NCBI RefSeq assembly: GCF_003545815.1
Contig: NZ_PDUW01000002.1
Span: 62,001 to 126,000, forward strand
Origin: Pusillimonas caeni
GTDB lineage: Bacteria > Pseudomonadota > Gammaproteobacteria > Burkholderiales > Burkholderiaceae_B
DNA length: 64,000 bases
Direction of reading: 5' to 3'
The notes beneath the pieces were generated by a model. It did no database searches and was not told the origin of the DNA. It worked only from the letters and a program-made list of their open reading frames with translations. Within the stretch, counting starts at the first letter, position 1. Every line of letters begins with the position of its first letter. Positions 30,514 through 39,732 of this stretch are shown here, in pieces. Position numbers and translations under genes: made by a program.

Positions 30514-31623
30514 TCAGATGCGCATTGGCATGACGACATATTTGAACTGATCGTCGTCGGGAGTGGTGAGAAGCGCCGAAGCGTTCACATCGGGTTGTAC
30601 CGACCACCTGACCATTTCGGTCTTGACGTTCGCGAGGACGTCGAGCAGGTAGCTGACGTTGAATCCGACGTCCAGCGGCTCGTGGCTGTAGTCGATGTCG
30701 ATTTCTTCCAGCGCCTCTTCCTGCTCTGCGTTGGATGAGGTTATTTTAAGCTGGTTGTCCGACAACTGGATGCGCACACCCTTGAGCTTGTCCGTGGTGA
30801 GAATGGCGGCGCGCTGCAGGCTGCCCTGCAGAATTTCGCGATCGACCATGAAATGCCGCGTGTAATTGGTGGGAATGACCCGGGTGAAATCGGGGAACTT
30901 GCCCTCGACCAGCTTGGAGACGAGCTCGACGTCGCCGAAGCGGAAGCGGATCTGTCCCGGCGCCACGTCGATGCTGACCGGCTCGTCGCTTTCGGCCAGC
31001 AGGCGCTGCATTTCAAGAACCGTTTTGCGCGGCACGATGACGTCGTGCTTGTTTTCGATGCCCTCGACCGGCGTGCCGCTATGGGCCAGGCGGTGGCCGT
31101 CCGTGGCCACGGCGCGCACCCAGCCGGGCTCGAACACGAACAGCAGGCCGTTCAGATAATAGCGGATGTCCTGCTGGGCCATGGCGAAGTGCACCATGTT
31201 GAACAGGTGCTTGAGCGTCTTTTGCGGCAGCGTGAACGAGACGTCCCATTTCTCGGGCTGGGCCAGGGTGGGGAACTCATCGGAGGCCAGCGTCTGCAGG
31301 GCGAAGCGGCTTTTGCCCGACTGCACGGTGAGCTTGCCCGAGGCAAGGGCCAGCTTGACCTCGCCCGAATCGGGCAGGGCGCGCAGGATGTCGAGCAGCT
31401 TGCGCGCCGCGACCGTGGTGGATTCATTGGCATCGCCCAGGCCGAACTGCGCATGCGTCGTGATCTGGACTTCGAGGTCGGTGGCGATAAAGGCAACTTC
31501 CTGGCCCTGCTTGCGCAGCAGGATATTGGCCAGGATGGGCAACGTATTTCTTCTTTCGACTATTCCCGCCACCGTGGACAACGGTTTCAACAAGGCGTCG
31601 CGAGTCGTTTGTACGAGTTGCAT
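30514..31623 (-). CDS. dnaN: DNA polymerase III beta subunit (sliding clamp)
   Basis: This 369-residue protein has three clamp domains and begins MQLVQTTRDALLKPLSTVAG. Conserved stretches include RNTLPILANILL, RRALDILRALPD-like segment KLLDILRALPDSGEVKLAL, and the C-terminal KYVVMPMRI, which forms part of the client-binding groove. It dimerises into the replication clamp. It starts 2 nt after the dnaA stop, so dnaA and dnaN are translated from one message. An 86-bp gap separates it from gyrB. Confidence 0.97.
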   Translation of the reverse strand: MQLVQTTRDALLKPLSTVAGIVERRNTLPILANILLRKQGQEVAFIATDLEVQITTHAQFGLGDANESTTVAARKLLDILRALPDSGEVKLALASGKLTVQSGKSRFALQTLASDEFPTLAQPEKWDVSFTLPQKTLKHLFNMVHFAMAQQDIRYYLNGLLFVFEPGWVRAVATDGHRLAHSGTPVEGIENKHDVIVPRKTVLEMQRLLAESDEPVSIDVAPGQIRFRFGDVELVSKLVEGKFPDFTRVIPTNYTRHFMVDREILQGSLQRAAILTTDKLKGVRIQLSDNQLKITSSNAEQEEALEEIDIDYSHEPLDVGFNVSYLLDVLANVKTEMVRWSVQPDVNASALLTTPDDDQFKYVVMPMRI

Positions 31624-31625
31624 GG

Positions 31626-33032
31626 TTATCCTTTTAAGGTTTGTTCTAATACGTGTAAAGCGTGATTGAGTTCGGATTGCTTGGAGCGCGCGTCGGAAAT
31701 CTTGCGCACGGCGTGCAGCACGGTGGTGTGGTCGCGGCCGCCGAACAAGTCGCCGATTTCCGGCAGGCTCTTCTGGGTGAGCTCTTTGGCCAGATACATG
31801 GCGATCTGCCTGGGCAGTGCAATATTGGCCGGCCGACGTTTCGAATACATGTCGGCCACCTTGATCTTGTAGAAATCGGCCACGGTCTTTTGTATGTTCT
31901 CGACCGTGATCTGGCCGTTGGAAACCGAAAGCAGATCTTTGAGGGCGTCTTTGCAGACCTCGACGGTCAGCACCTCGCGCCCGTGAAAGCGGGCATACGC
32001 GGACACCTTGCGCAGCGCGCCCTCGAGCTCGCGCACATTGCTGCGCAGGTGCTTGGCGATGAAGAAAGCCACTTCTTCCGGCATGGTCACGCCTTCAGTC
32101 TCGGCCTTGCGCAGCAGGATGGCCACCCGCATTTCGAGCTCGGGCGGCTCGATGGCCACGGTCAGGCCGGAATCGAAGCGTGAAATGAGGCGGCTGTCGA
32201 TATTGGAGAGTTCTTTGGGATAAGTGTCGGAGGTGATGATGATTTGCTTGCGCTGCGCCACCATGGCCTCGAAGGCATAGAAGAACTCTTCCTGGGTGCG
32301 GTTTTTGCCGGCGAAGAACTGGATATCGTCGATCAGCAGCAGGTCGAGCGAATGGTAATAGCGCTTGAACTCGTCGAAAGCCTTGCGCTGGTAGGCCTTG
32401 ACGACGTCGGACACGTACTGGTCGGCATGCACGTAGCGCACCCGGGTGCCTTTGCCGCTTTGCAGCAGGGCATTGCCGATGGCATGGATGAGATGGGTCT
32501 TGCCCAGGCCCACCCCGCCATATAGAAACAGCGGGTTGTACGACACACCGGGGTTTTCGGCCACCTGCAGGGCGGCGGCACGCGCCAGCTGGTTGGCCTT
32601 GCCCGTGACGAAGTTGTCGAAGCGCAGCTCGGTATTGAGGCGCGAGCGGTCGTGGACGGCATCCGCCACAGCGGCGGACGCGGCTTGCTGCGGTGCAGCG
32701 GCTTCGGGCGCCTGAGCCGGCGCATCGGCGGCAACGGCGGGGGCGCCGGCCGAGGCGGGCGCCGCCGGAGTCCGGACGGCGGCATTGCCGGCCGCCAGCT
32801 CGAACGACACCTGCACGGGGCGCTCGTACCATTCGCTGGCAAGGGTTTCGATCTGATGCGAAAAATTCTTGCGGACCCAATCAAGCTTGAAGCGATTGGG
32901 CGCGGACACGCGCAACACCGCCTGCGCTTCGTCGAACGCAAGCGGGATCAGGGGGCGTATCCATGCACTGATTTGCTGCGGAGGTAGGTCTTGCTCCAGA
33001 CGCTGAACGCAAGTCTGCCAAAATTCTTTCAT
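31626..33032 (-). CDS. dnaA: Chromosomal replication initiator DnaA
   Basis: This is the AAA+ initiator that binds DnaA boxes and melts oriC, 468 residues. Domain I is at 1-~85 ([20 protein letters not shown]). The Ala/Pro-rich domain II is at ~86-125. Domain III has Walker [19 protein letters not shown] (~170), Walker [15 protein letters not shown] and the sensor/arginine region [10 protein letters not shown]. Domain IV carries the DNA-binding signature [15 protein letters not shown]. The start is the ATG at 33032, with a GGTGG stretch just upstream; the frame remains open to 33119. A DnaA box at 33079 in the leader suggests autoregulation. Confidence 0.97.
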   Translation of the reverse strand: MKEFWQTCVQRLEQDLPPQQISAWIRPLIPLAFDEAQAVLRVSAPNRFKLDWVRKNFSHQIETLASEWYERPVQVSFELAAGNAAVRTPAAPASAGAPAVAADAPAQAPEAAAPQQAASAAVADAVHDRSRLNTELRFDNFVTGKANQLARAAALQVAENPGVSYNPLFLYGGVGLGKTHLIHAIGNALLQSGKGTRVRYVHADQYVSDVVKAYQRKAFDEFKRYYHSLDLLLIDDIQFFAGKNRTQEEFFYAFEAMVAQRKQIIITSDTYPKELSNIDSRLISRFDSGLTVAIEPPELEMRVAILLRKAETEGVTMPEEVAFFIAKHLRSNVRELEGALRKVSAYARFHGREVLTVEVCKDALKDLLSVSNGQITVENIQKTVADFYKIKVADMYSKRRPANIALPRQIAMYLAKELTQKSLPEIGDLFGGRDHTTVLHAVRKISDARSKQSELNHALHVLEQTLKG

Positions 33033-33078
33033 GTCCACCACTTGAGTAAACCTCGATTCTACCCTGTTGGAGGCCAAG

Positions 33079-33087
33079 TTATCCACA
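33079..33087 (+). promoter_or_regulatory. Perfect DnaA box upstream of dnaA
   Basis: TTATCCACA lies 47 nt upstream of the dnaA start codon, in the leader or promoter region. This position is usual for negative autoregulation by DnaA. Confidence 0.65.
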
Positions 33088-33242
33088 AGCAAGGACATCT
33101 TCGCCACCCTGGCAAACACCCTTATATTTGACTAAGGTGCGTTAATCTGTTGAAATAGCGGGCTTATTGCAATTTTTGAATTGCCTCTTGCCGCCGGGCG
33201 AGCCGGGTCTAGGGCTTTATCTACTTTAATCCCCTAGCTTTA

Positions 33243-33319
33243 TAACCCGGTCGAGCTTTTAACCCGGTCGAGCTTTACGGCCGCTTTTACCCCCGACCGC
33301 TTTTACCCGAGTTTTTACC
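33243..33319. repeat. Tandem and interspersed short direct repeats between dnaA and rpmH
   Basis: AACCCGGTCGAGCTTT occurs twice with a 17-bp period (33244-33259 and 33261-33276). It is followed by related units ending CGCTTTTACCC (twice) and GTTTTTACCC up to the rpmH start codon. The array lies between divergent dnaA and rpmH and replaces a conventional leader. Function is unknown. Confidence 0.7.
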
Positions 33320-33320
33320 C

Positions 33321-33455
33321 ATGAAACGCACATTCCAACCTTCCGTCACGCGCCGCAAGCGCACCCATGGTTTTCTCGTTCGCATGAAGACTCGCGGCGG
33401 CCGCGCTGTGATCAATGCCCGCCGTGCCAAGGGTCGCAAGCGCCTCGCTGTTTAA
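33321..33455 (+). CDS. rpmH: 50S ribosomal protein L34
   Basis: This is a 44-residue, highly basic protein beginning [20 protein letters not shown] and ending AKGRKRLAV, the universal L34 sequence pattern. It is a large-subunit protein contacting 23S rRNA. It heads the rpmH-rnpA-yidD-yidC cluster. No obvious Shine-Dalgarno precedes the ATG, which directly follows a repeat unit. Confidence 0.97.
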   Translation: MKRTFQPSVTRRKRTHGFLVRMKTRGGRAVINARRAKGRKRLAV

Positions 33456-33496
33456 GCGCTCGCCGGCTTTCGACCGAAAGCCGCAAAAGACGATCC

Positions 33497-33862
33497 ATGC
33501 GTGCCACGCTTAGTCCGGCGGCGCGCCTGCACCGCCCCTCTGAATACGCTGCCGCCCTGAAAGGCCGGCGTGTCGCCAGAGGGGCGCTGCTCGTTGTGTC
33601 GACTCCGCGCGAACGGCCCGAGGCGGACGCTCAGGCGCGGCTCGGCATGGTCATAGCCAAGCGCTTCGCCGCTCGAGCCGTCACGCGCAACACTATAAAG
33701 CGGGTCATACGCGAGGCCTTCCGGCATCGGCGCGCCAGCCTGCCGCAGCGCGACTTCGTTTTCCGCCTGCACAGCCCCGTGGCGCCCGGTTCGCTGACCC
33801 AGCTCAAGAAGCAGCTGCGCGCCGAGGCCGAAGCGTTGCTCGATCGGGTGCAGTCGTCATGA
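33497..33862 (+). CDS. rnpA: Ribonuclease P protein component
   Basis: This is the basic protein cofactor of RNase P, 121 residues, which matures tRNA 5' ends. The RNA-binding signature appears as [20 protein letters not shown] (family RNRxKRxxRE), with the preceding beta-strand [10 protein letters not shown]. The stop overlaps the yidD start (ATGA), and rpmH lies 41 bp upstream. Confidence 0.95.
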   Translation: MRATLSPAARLHRPSEYAAALKGRRVARGALLVVSTPRERPEADAQARLGMVIAKRFAARAVTRNTIKRVIREAFRHRRASLPQRDFVFRLHSPVAPGSLTQLKKQLRAEAEALLDRVQSS

Positions 33863-34092
33863 TCAAGCCCCTGCTCATCGCGCCCATACGCTTTTACCGG
33901 TATTTCATCAGCCCGTGGGTGGGCCACAACTGCCGTTTCACCCCAACCTGCTCGGCTTATACGATCGAAGCGATTGAAAAACATGGGGCCCTGAAGGGCC
34001 TCTGGCTGGGCATGCGCAGGCTCGGCCGCTGCCACCCCTGGTCGCCCGGCGGATGTGACCCGGTGCCGGGCACCGAACACCGGCATTCTTGA
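33859..34092 (+). CDS. yidD: Membrane protein insertion efficiency factor YidD
   Basis: This 77-residue protein has the complete family core: [31 protein letters not shown] and [15 protein letters not shown], with the three conserved cysteines. An N-terminal amphipathic helix associates with the inner membrane. It assists insertion by YidC. It overlaps rnpA by 4 nt, and yidC follows after 98 bp. Confidence 0.95.
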   Translation: MIKPLLIAPIRFYRYFISPWVGHNCRFTPTCSAYTIEAIEKHGALKGLWLGMRRLGRCHPWSPGGCDPVPGTEHRHS

Positions 34093-34190
34093 ACGCCGGC
34101 CGTCAGCCACAGGCCAGTCAACGCTATTTCAGCCGGCCTACGTTAAACTAATGAGCTTTTGCTCCGCTTGAACCTATATCTACAGGCGCT

Positions 34191-35885
34191 ATGGATATCC
34201 GACGCACCATCCTCTGGATGATTTTCTCTTTCTCGCTCTTGCTGCTCTGGAACAACTGGCAGGTCTACAATGGCAAGCCCTCGCTGTTCACCGGCGCAAC
34301 CCAGAGCCAGAGCACGGAACAGACGACCGCCTCGGCCAATGGTTCAGCGGCCACGGAAAGCCATGTGCCGGAGGGCGTGCCCGCCACGCCGGCCGGCGGC
34401 GCACCCGCGGCTCCCGCGGCGCCCGCCCAGCAGGAACCTGCGGCGGCCTCCGAGAAAATCAATATCAGCACCGACGTATACAACCTGGTCTTCGATACCC
34501 AGGGCGCGCAGCTCGTACGCGCCGAGCTGCTGAAGTTCGGCGACGAGAAGAACGCTTCCGAGCCCATGGTGCTGCTGGACAACGAAGCCAGTTCGACCTA
34601 TCTGGCCCAGACCGGCATCGTCGGCGCGCCCCAGGGCCAGAGCTTTCCTACTCACCTGACTCCGTTCCGCCTGGCGTCGACCGAGAAGTCCATGACCGGA
34701 GACTCGCTGGACGTGGTGTTCGAAGCCGAATCCGGCGGCGTCAAGGTCGTCAAGACCTACACCCTGCACCGGGGCCGCTATGACATCCAGGTAAAGCACG
34801 AGGTGCAGAACCTGGGCGATGCGCCGATTTCGCCCTCGGTCTACCTGCAGCTGACCCGCGACGGCAACGACCCGCCCAACACTTCGTTCTTCTACAACAC
34901 CTTTACCGGCCCCGCCGTGTACAGCTCTGAAGACAAGTATCAAAAGGTCAAGTTTTCGGACATCGACAAGAACAAGGCCTCGTACATCAAGCAAGCGAAC
35001 GACGGCTGGGTGGCGATGGTTCAGCATTATTTCGCCACCGCGTGGGTGCCGGTCGAAGACCGCGCCCGGCACAACGAGATTCTGCGCGTCTCCGACAACC
35101 TGTATGCCGTCCGCACCATCCAGTCGATCGGCACCATACAGCCCGGCGCACAGCAGGCCATCGATGCCAAGCTGTGGATGGGACCCCAGGACCAGCAGGC
35201 CATGCAGGCCGTCGCCCCCGGCCTGGACGTGGTGGTCGACTACGGCTTCCTCACCATCATCGCCAAGCCGCTGTTCAAGCTGATGACCTGGCTGCATGGC
35301 TTCCTGGGCAACTGGGGCTGGACCATCGTGGTGCTGACCCTGCTGATCAAGCTGGTGTTCTACCCGCTGTCGGCCGCCAGCTACCGCTCCATGGCGAAGA
35401 TGAAGCAGGTGACCCCGCGCCTGCAGGCCCTGCGCGAGAAATTCGGCGACGACCGGGCCAAGCTCAACGCCGCCATGATGGAGATGTACCGCACCGAGAA
35501 GATCAACCCGCTGGGCGGCTGCCTGCCCATGGTGGTGCAGATTCCGGTGTTCATTTCCTTGTACTGGGTGCTGCTGGGCAGCGTCGAGATGCGCGGCGCC
35601 CCCTGGATACTGTGGATCCACGACCTGGCCGCGCCCGACCACTGGTTCATTCTGCCCGCCATCATGATGGGCACCATGTTCCTGCAGATCAAGCTCAACC
35701 CCACGCCGCCCGACCCCATGCAGGCGCGCATCATGATGATCATGCCGCTGGTGTTCGGTGGAATGATGTTCTTCTTCCCGGCCGGCCTGGTGCTGTACTG
35801 GTGCGTGAACAACGCAGTGTCCATCGCCCAGCAGCGCTACATCATGCATAAGCTGGACAAGGAAACCGAGGCCGCCAAGCGGTAG
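34191..35885 (+). CDS. yidC: Membrane protein insertase YidC
   Basis: This 564-residue inner-membrane insertase has N-terminal TM1 (TILWMIFSFSLLLLWNNWQV), a long periplasmic beta-supersandwich domain (about 95-345), and then the conserved insertase core. The core arginine of the hydrophilic groove lies in LSAASYRSMAKMKQVTPRLQ. Later segments are NPLGGCLPMVVQIPVFISLY and LMMPLVFGG-like MIMPLVFGGMMFFFPAGLVL YW with NNAVSIAQQRYI. A Pro/Ala-rich linker occupies about residues 60-90. This is the Gram-negative long form. Confidence 0.96.
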   Translation: MDIRRTILWMIFSFSLLLLWNNWQVYNGKPSLFTGATQSQSTEQTTASANGSAATESHVPEGVPATPAGGAPAAPAAPAQQEPAAASEKINISTDVYNLVFDTQGAQLVRAELLKFGDEKNASEPMVLLDNEASSTYLAQTGIVGAPQGQSFPTHLTPFRLASTEKSMTGDSLDVVFEAESGGVKVVKTYTLHRGRYDIQVKHEVQNLGDAPISPSVYLQLTRDGNDPPNTSFFYNTFTGPAVYSSEDKYQKVKFSDIDKNKASYIKQANDGWVAMVQHYFATAWVPVEDRARHNEILRVSDNLYAVRTIQSIGTIQPGAQQAIDAKLWMGPQDQQAMQAVAPGLDVVVDYGFLTIIAKPLFKLMTWLHGFLGNWGWTIVVLTLLIKLVFYPLSAASYRSMAKMKQVTPRLQALREKFGDDRAKLNAAMMEMYRTEKINPLGGCLPMVVQIPVFISLYWVLLGSVEMRGAPWILWIHDLAAPDHWFILPAIMMGTMFLQIKLNPTPPDPMQARIMMIMPLVFGGMMFFFPAGLVLYWCVNNAVSIAQQRYIMHKLDKETEAAKR

Positions 35886-35894
35886 GGCTTTCTT

Positions 35895-35915
35895 CGGCCG
35901 GCCATGTGCCGGCCG
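35895..35915 (+). terminator. Hairpin after yidC, possible terminator
   Basis: CGGCCGGC-CATGT-GCCGGCCG is a perfect 8-bp GC stem 10 nt after the yidC stop. Only TGTTG follows, so intrinsic termination would be weak. Confidence 0.4.
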
Positions 35916-36102
35916 TGTTGCGCCATTACCGATTCGCTCCCATTCCAGACGAGCGTTCAACCCCCGAGGTTTGCAAAGCATTCGATTCACCGCTTGCAAG
36001 ACCAAGGGGGTTTTCTTACGCCTGTCCGCTCTTCTCTCTCTTCAGCACGACATGCGGTGACAGCTCGTCGCCGAGCGACCTGTCCATTATTCGCTTTTCT
36101 AT

Positions 36103-36135
36103 ATAGTCAAATACTATTGATTTGTTTTAATCAAT
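36103..36135. promoter_or_regulatory. Candidate OxyR binding region upstream of the catalase gene
   Basis: ATAG-N7-CTAT (36103-36117), the half-site spacing of OxyR operators, overlaps a perfect inverted repeat ATTGATT-TGTTTT-AATCAAT (36116-36135). It abuts the -35 element of the catalase promoter, the place expected for an activator contacting RNA polymerase. The match is by eye. Confidence 0.45.
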
Positions 36136-36139
36136 CAAT

Positions 36140-36168
36140 TTCACCTTTTAAGCGGCCGTCCATATACT
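36140..36168 (+). promoter_or_regulatory. Sigma70-type promoter of the catalase gene
   Basis: The -35 is TTCACC (36140-36145), the spacer 17 bp and the -10 TATACT (36163-36168). This leaves about 95 nt of leader before the catalase ATG. The weak -35 and strong -10 fit a promoter needing an activator. Confidence 0.6.
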
Positions 36169-36270
36169 GAATTCGTGTCTCTCGCCTTCCGTCCAAAGGC
36201 GATGCGAAGGGCGAGGGAACATTGGCAGGCACGCCGTGGGGCGGGCAAAAAAACATAACAGGAAAACGCG

Positions 36271-37704
36271 ATGAAGAAACTTACCACCGCTGCGGGCGCG
36301 CCCGTAGCCGACAACCAGAACACCATGACAGCCGGCCCGCGCGGGCCGGCCCTGCTGCAGGACGTATGGCTGCTCGAAAAACTCGCCCATTTCGATCGCG
36401 AAGTCATCCCCGAGCGCCGCATGCACGCCAAAGGCGCCGGCGCTTTCGGCACCTTTACCGTCACCCGGGACATTACCCAGTACACCAAGGCCAGGATCTT
36501 TTCTGAAGTGGGCAAGCAGACTCCCGTATTGCTGCGCTTTTCGACCGTGGCAGGCGAACGCGGCGCGGCCGACGCCGAGCGCGACATCCGCGGCGTGGCC
36601 ATGAAGTTCTATACCGAACAGGGCAACTGGGATCTGGTCGGCAACAACACGCCGGTCTTCTTCTTTCGCGACCCGCTCAAGTTTCCCGACCTGAACCACG
36701 CCGTCAAGCGCGACCCGCGCACCGGCATGCGCAGTCCGCAGAACAATTGGGAATTCTGGACCGGCCTGCCCGAGGCCCTGCACCAGGTCACCATCGTCAT
36801 GAGCGACCGCGGCATCCCGGTCGGCTTCCGCAACATGCACCTGTTCGGCAGCCACACCTTCAGTTTCATCAATGCCGACAACGAGCGCTTCTGGGTCAAG
36901 TTCACCTTCAAGACCCAGCAAGGCATCAAGAACTACACCGACGCCGAGGCCGGCGCCGTCATCGCCAACGATCGCGAAAGCTCGCAGCGCGATCTGTTCG
37001 AAGCCATCGAGAACGGCGACTTCCCGCGCTGGACCGCCTATGTGCAGATCATGCCCGAGGAAGAAGCCAACACCTATCACATCAATCCCTTTGATCTGAC
37101 CAAGGTCTGGCCGCATGGCGACTACCCGTTGATCGAATTCGGCGTGCTGGAACTGAATCGCAACCCCGAGAATTTCTTCGCCGAGATCGAGCAGGCCGCC
37201 TTCACGCCCGCCAACGTCGTGCCGGGCATTGGCTTCTCGCCCGACAAGATGCTGCAGGCACGCCTCTTCTCCTACGGCGATGCCCAACGCTACCGCCTGG
37301 GCGTCAACCATCATCAGATTCCCGTCAACGCGCCCAAGTGTCCCTTCCACAGCTATCACCGCGACGGCGCCATGCGGGTGGACGGCAATCACGGCCGCAT
37401 CACCGGCAACGAACCCAACGCCCAGGGCGAATGGCAGGAGCAGCCCGACTTCCGCGAGCCCCCGCTGGCCATCGACGGCGCCGCCGACCGCTGGGACCAC
37501 CGCGTGGATGAAGACTACTTCTCGCAGCCCGGCAACCTGTTCCGCCTGATGAGCGACGAGCAGAAGCAGCAACTGTTCGACAACACCGCACGCGCCATGC
37601 GCGGCGTGACGCCCGACATACGGCAGCGCCACATAGACCACTGCACCCAGGCCGATCCGGCTTACGGGGCCGGCGTGGCGGCGGCGATCAAGGCGCTGGG
37701 TTGA
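36271..37704 (+). CDS. katA: Monofunctional heme catalase (small-subunit, clade 3)
   Basis: This enzyme disproportionates H2O2 and is 477 residues, the small-subunit type. Catalytic His52 lies in [14 protein letters not shown] and the distal asparagine in [14 protein letters not shown]. The heme-ligand tyrosine (about residue 335) lies in [35 protein letters not shown] and the NADPH-site region are as in clade 3 enzymes. There is no signal peptide, so it is cytoplasmic. It lies between yidC and mnmE, genes that are usually adjacent or nearly so, with its own promoter, candidate OxyR site and terminator, so it is an independent unit. Confidence 0.95.
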   Translation: MKKLTTAAGAPVADNQNTMTAGPRGPALLQDVWLLEKLAHFDREVIPERRMHAKGAGAFGTFTVTRDITQYTKARIFSEVGKQTPVLLRFSTVAGERGAADAERDIRGVAMKFYTEQGNWDLVGNNTPVFFFRDPLKFPDLNHAVKRDPRTGMRSPQNNWEFWTGLPEALHQVTIVMSDRGIPVGFRNMHLFGSHTFSFINADNERFWVKFTFKTQQGIKNYTDAEAGAVIANDRESSQRDLFEAIENGDFPRWTAYVQIMPEEEANTYHINPFDLTKVWPHGDYPLIEFGVLELNRNPENFFAEIEQAAFTPANVVPGIGFSPDKMLQARLFSYGDAQRYRLGVNHHQIPVNAPKCPFHSYHRDGAMRVDGNHGRITGNEPNAQGEWQEQPDFREPPLAIDGAADRWDHRVDEDYFSQPGNLFRLMSDEQKQQLFDNTARAMRGVTPDIRQRHIDHCTQADPAYGAGVAAAIKALG

Positions 37705-37773
37705 TGCGTCGGGCTTGCCGTGCAGGACAACCAATGAACGGCACAGCCATCACCTGTTGACCATGCCGCGAGC

Positions 37774-37805
37774 AAAGGGTGCGCCCACAAGGCGCACCCT
37801 TTCAC
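37774..37805 (+). terminator. Terminator downstream of the catalase gene
   Basis: AAAGGGTGCGCC-CACAA-GGCGCACCCTTT is a perfect 12-bp stem 69 nt after the catalase stop. The 3' side ends in TTT with only a short T tail. Confidence 0.65.
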
Positions 37806-37953
37806 GTCGCCCGGCCAGGCTCGCCAACAGCGCCTGGGGGATGTGGCATCATTGAGGGGACCCGAACCAGAGCCGGCCTACACGGCCGAACGGCGGGCTT
37901 CGCAATCCACGGGCCGTTCTCCTATTTCATCAGCACGCATTCTGAATCAAGCC

Positions 37954-39444
37954 ATGGCCGCTTCCTCGCACCAACCCATCGCAGCCATCGCCACCGCCCC
38001 CGGGCGCGGCGGCATCGGCGTCGTACGCATCTCGGGCCCCGATCTGTCGCCCATCGCCAAGCGCCTGTTCGATGTACCGCTGACGCCCCGGCACGCCCAC
38101 TACCTGCCCTTCAACGACGCTCAGGGCCTGCCCATCGACGCCGGCATCGTGCTGTTCTTCCAGGCTCCCCATTCCTATACCGGCGAAGACGTGCTCGAAC
38201 TCCAGGGCCACGGCGGGCCCGCCGTACTGCGCCGCCTGCTCGAGCACTGCCTCGAGACGGGCCGCCAGTTCGGCCTGCGCCCCGCCCAGCCCGGCGAATT
38301 CACCCAGCGCGCCTTCCTGAACGAGCGTCTCGACCTGGCCCAGGCCGAAGCCGTGGCCGACCTCATCGACGCCTCCTCCGAAGCGGCCGCCCGCAGCGCC
38401 ATGGCCTCGCTCAGCGGCGCATTCTCCGAACGCGTCAACGCCCTGAACGACCGCATCGTCCATTTGCGCATGCTGGTCGAGGCCACCCTGGATTTCCCCG
38501 AAGAAGAAATCGACTTCCTCGAAAAATACCAGGCCCGCGACACCCTGAACGACATCCGCCGGCAACTGGCCGAACTCGTGCGCCAGGCCCGCCAGGGCAT
38601 GATCCTGCGTGAAGGACTGCACGTCGTTCTGGCCGGCCAGCCCAACGTCGGCAAGTCCAGCCTGCTCAACGCCCTGGCCGGCGACGAAGTCGCCATCGTC
38701 ACCCCCATCGCCGGCACTACCCGCGACAGAGTCGTGCAGCAGATCCACATAGAAGGCGTGCCCCTTCACATCGTCGACACCGCCGGCCTGCGCGAGACCG
38801 AAGATACGGTTGAAAGCATAGGCATCGCCCGCAGCTGGGCCGAGATTGAAAAAGCCAACGTCATCATCCACCTTAAGGATGCGCGCGACCCGGCCGGTGA
38901 ACTGGAAGAGGCCATCAAGCAGCGGCTGCCCGCGCGGACCCCGGTGCTGGAGGTGCACAACAAGATAGACCTGTTGAAGAACGGAGCGTCGGGGCAGGCG
39001 GCTGCGGAAGGCGGCGTGCCAAGGGCAGCCGATGGCGGCGCCGCCCCCGGTAAATCAGAGACAAGCGGTTTGCAGGCAACGGAGCCTGCAGAAGCAGGTT
39101 CAGACGAGCGATCCCGAAGCGAGCTCAACGTATCCGTGCTGGCCATCTCCGCCAAAACCGGCATCGGCCTGGACGAACTGCGCCGCAAGCTGCTCGACAT
39201 TGCCGGCTGGAACCCCGGCGCCGAATCTCCCTGGCTGGCCCGCGAACGCCACCTCATCGCCCTGCGCAACGCGGCCGAACACCTCGAAGCCGCCGACGAA
39301 CACGCCAGCCATGCCGACAACGTGCTGGATCTGTTCGCCGAGGAACTCAGGCTGGCTCACGAGGACCTGTGCGCGATTACGGGTCAGTTCACCAGCGACG
39401 ATTTGCTGGGGGAGATTTTTTCGAGTTTTTGTATTGGCAAGTAA
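37954..39444 (+). CDS. mnmE: tRNA modification GTPase MnmE
   Basis: This GTPase forms, with MnmG, the 5-carboxymethylaminomethyl group on U34 of tRNAs. The N-terminal tetrahydrofolate domain begins [20 protein letters not shown]. The G domain has G1 [12 protein letters not shown] (~229), G2/G3 TTRDRVVQ and [10 protein letters not shown], and G4 NKID (~335). The C-terminus carries the conserved CIGK. Length is 496 residues against about 450 usually. The excess is an Ala/Gly/Glu-rich stretch of about 40 residues between NKID and the SAK (G5) motif, roughly residues 343-389. The start is the ATG at 37954 ([12 protein letters not shown]). Confidence 0.95.
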   Translation: MAASSHQPIAAIATAPGRGGIGVVRISGPDLSPIAKRLFDVPLTPRHAHYLPFNDAQGLPIDAGIVLFFQAPHSYTGEDVLELQGHGGPAVLRRLLEHCLETGRQFGLRPAQPGEFTQRAFLNERLDLAQAEAVADLIDASSEAAARSAMASLSGAFSERVNALNDRIVHLRMLVEATLDFPEEEIDFLEKYQARDTLNDIRRQLAELVRQARQGMILREGLHVVLAGQPNVGKSSLLNALAGDEVAIVTPIAGTTRDRVVQQIHIEGVPLHIVDTAGLRETEDTVESIGIARSWAEIEKANVIIHLKDARDPAGELEEAIKQRLPARTPVLEVHNKIDLLKNGASGQAAAEGGVPRAADGGAAPGKSETSGLQATEPAEAGSDERSRSELNVSVLAISAKTGIGLDELRRKLLDIAGWNPGAESPWLARERHLIALRNAAEHLEAADEHASHADNVLDLFAEELRLAHEDLCAITGQFTSDDLLGEIFSSFCIGK

Positions 39445-39503
39445 GGTGGGGGCCGTGGACACCATCGACGGCGTACTCGGTATCTACAGCCGGGCACAGT
39501 ACG

Positions 39504-39653
39504 CTAGTCGAACAGCTTGAGGAACGGCAGGCGCTCGACCTCACGATCCGACAGCCTGCTGCCCTCAATACGGGTGGAGGAGCCGATGCTCTTGATGTGG
39601 CGACCGTCGCAGCGCCGACAGCCGGTCAGGCGCCAGCCTATCCCCGGGCTTCC
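39504..39653 (-). pseudogene. Decayed fragment resembling the N-terminal part of a Fic-family protein
   Basis: On the minus strand one frame reads WRLTGCRRCDGRHIKSIGSS then TRIEGSRLSDREVERLPFLK LFD stop. The block SIGSSTRIEGSRLSDREVERL is very like the inhibitory-helix region (S/TxxxE/N pattern) of Fic AMP-transferases. No start codon, no Fic core motif (HPFx[D/E]GNGR) and no further open frame are present. I interpret it as a remnant. The rest of the 287-bp gap between mnmE and the next gene holds nothing else I can identify with confidence. Confidence 0.45.
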
Positions 39654-39732
39654 CCCACTTGCGCTCTCAATCGTTTTATTTATAATCGATAACAGTTATG
39701 TTTTATAACTATTATTCGAGAGCCTTCTTTCC

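Noticed and set aside
35904-36170. An 88-codon plus-strand frame between yidC and the catalase gene
   Set aside because: It has no ribosome binding site, random-looking composition, and overlaps the catalase promoter and operator.
39464-39520. Short plus-strand integrase-like tail
   Set aside because: The resemblance is limited to about a dozen residues, too weak to list as a feature; mentioned only within the Fic-remnant finding.
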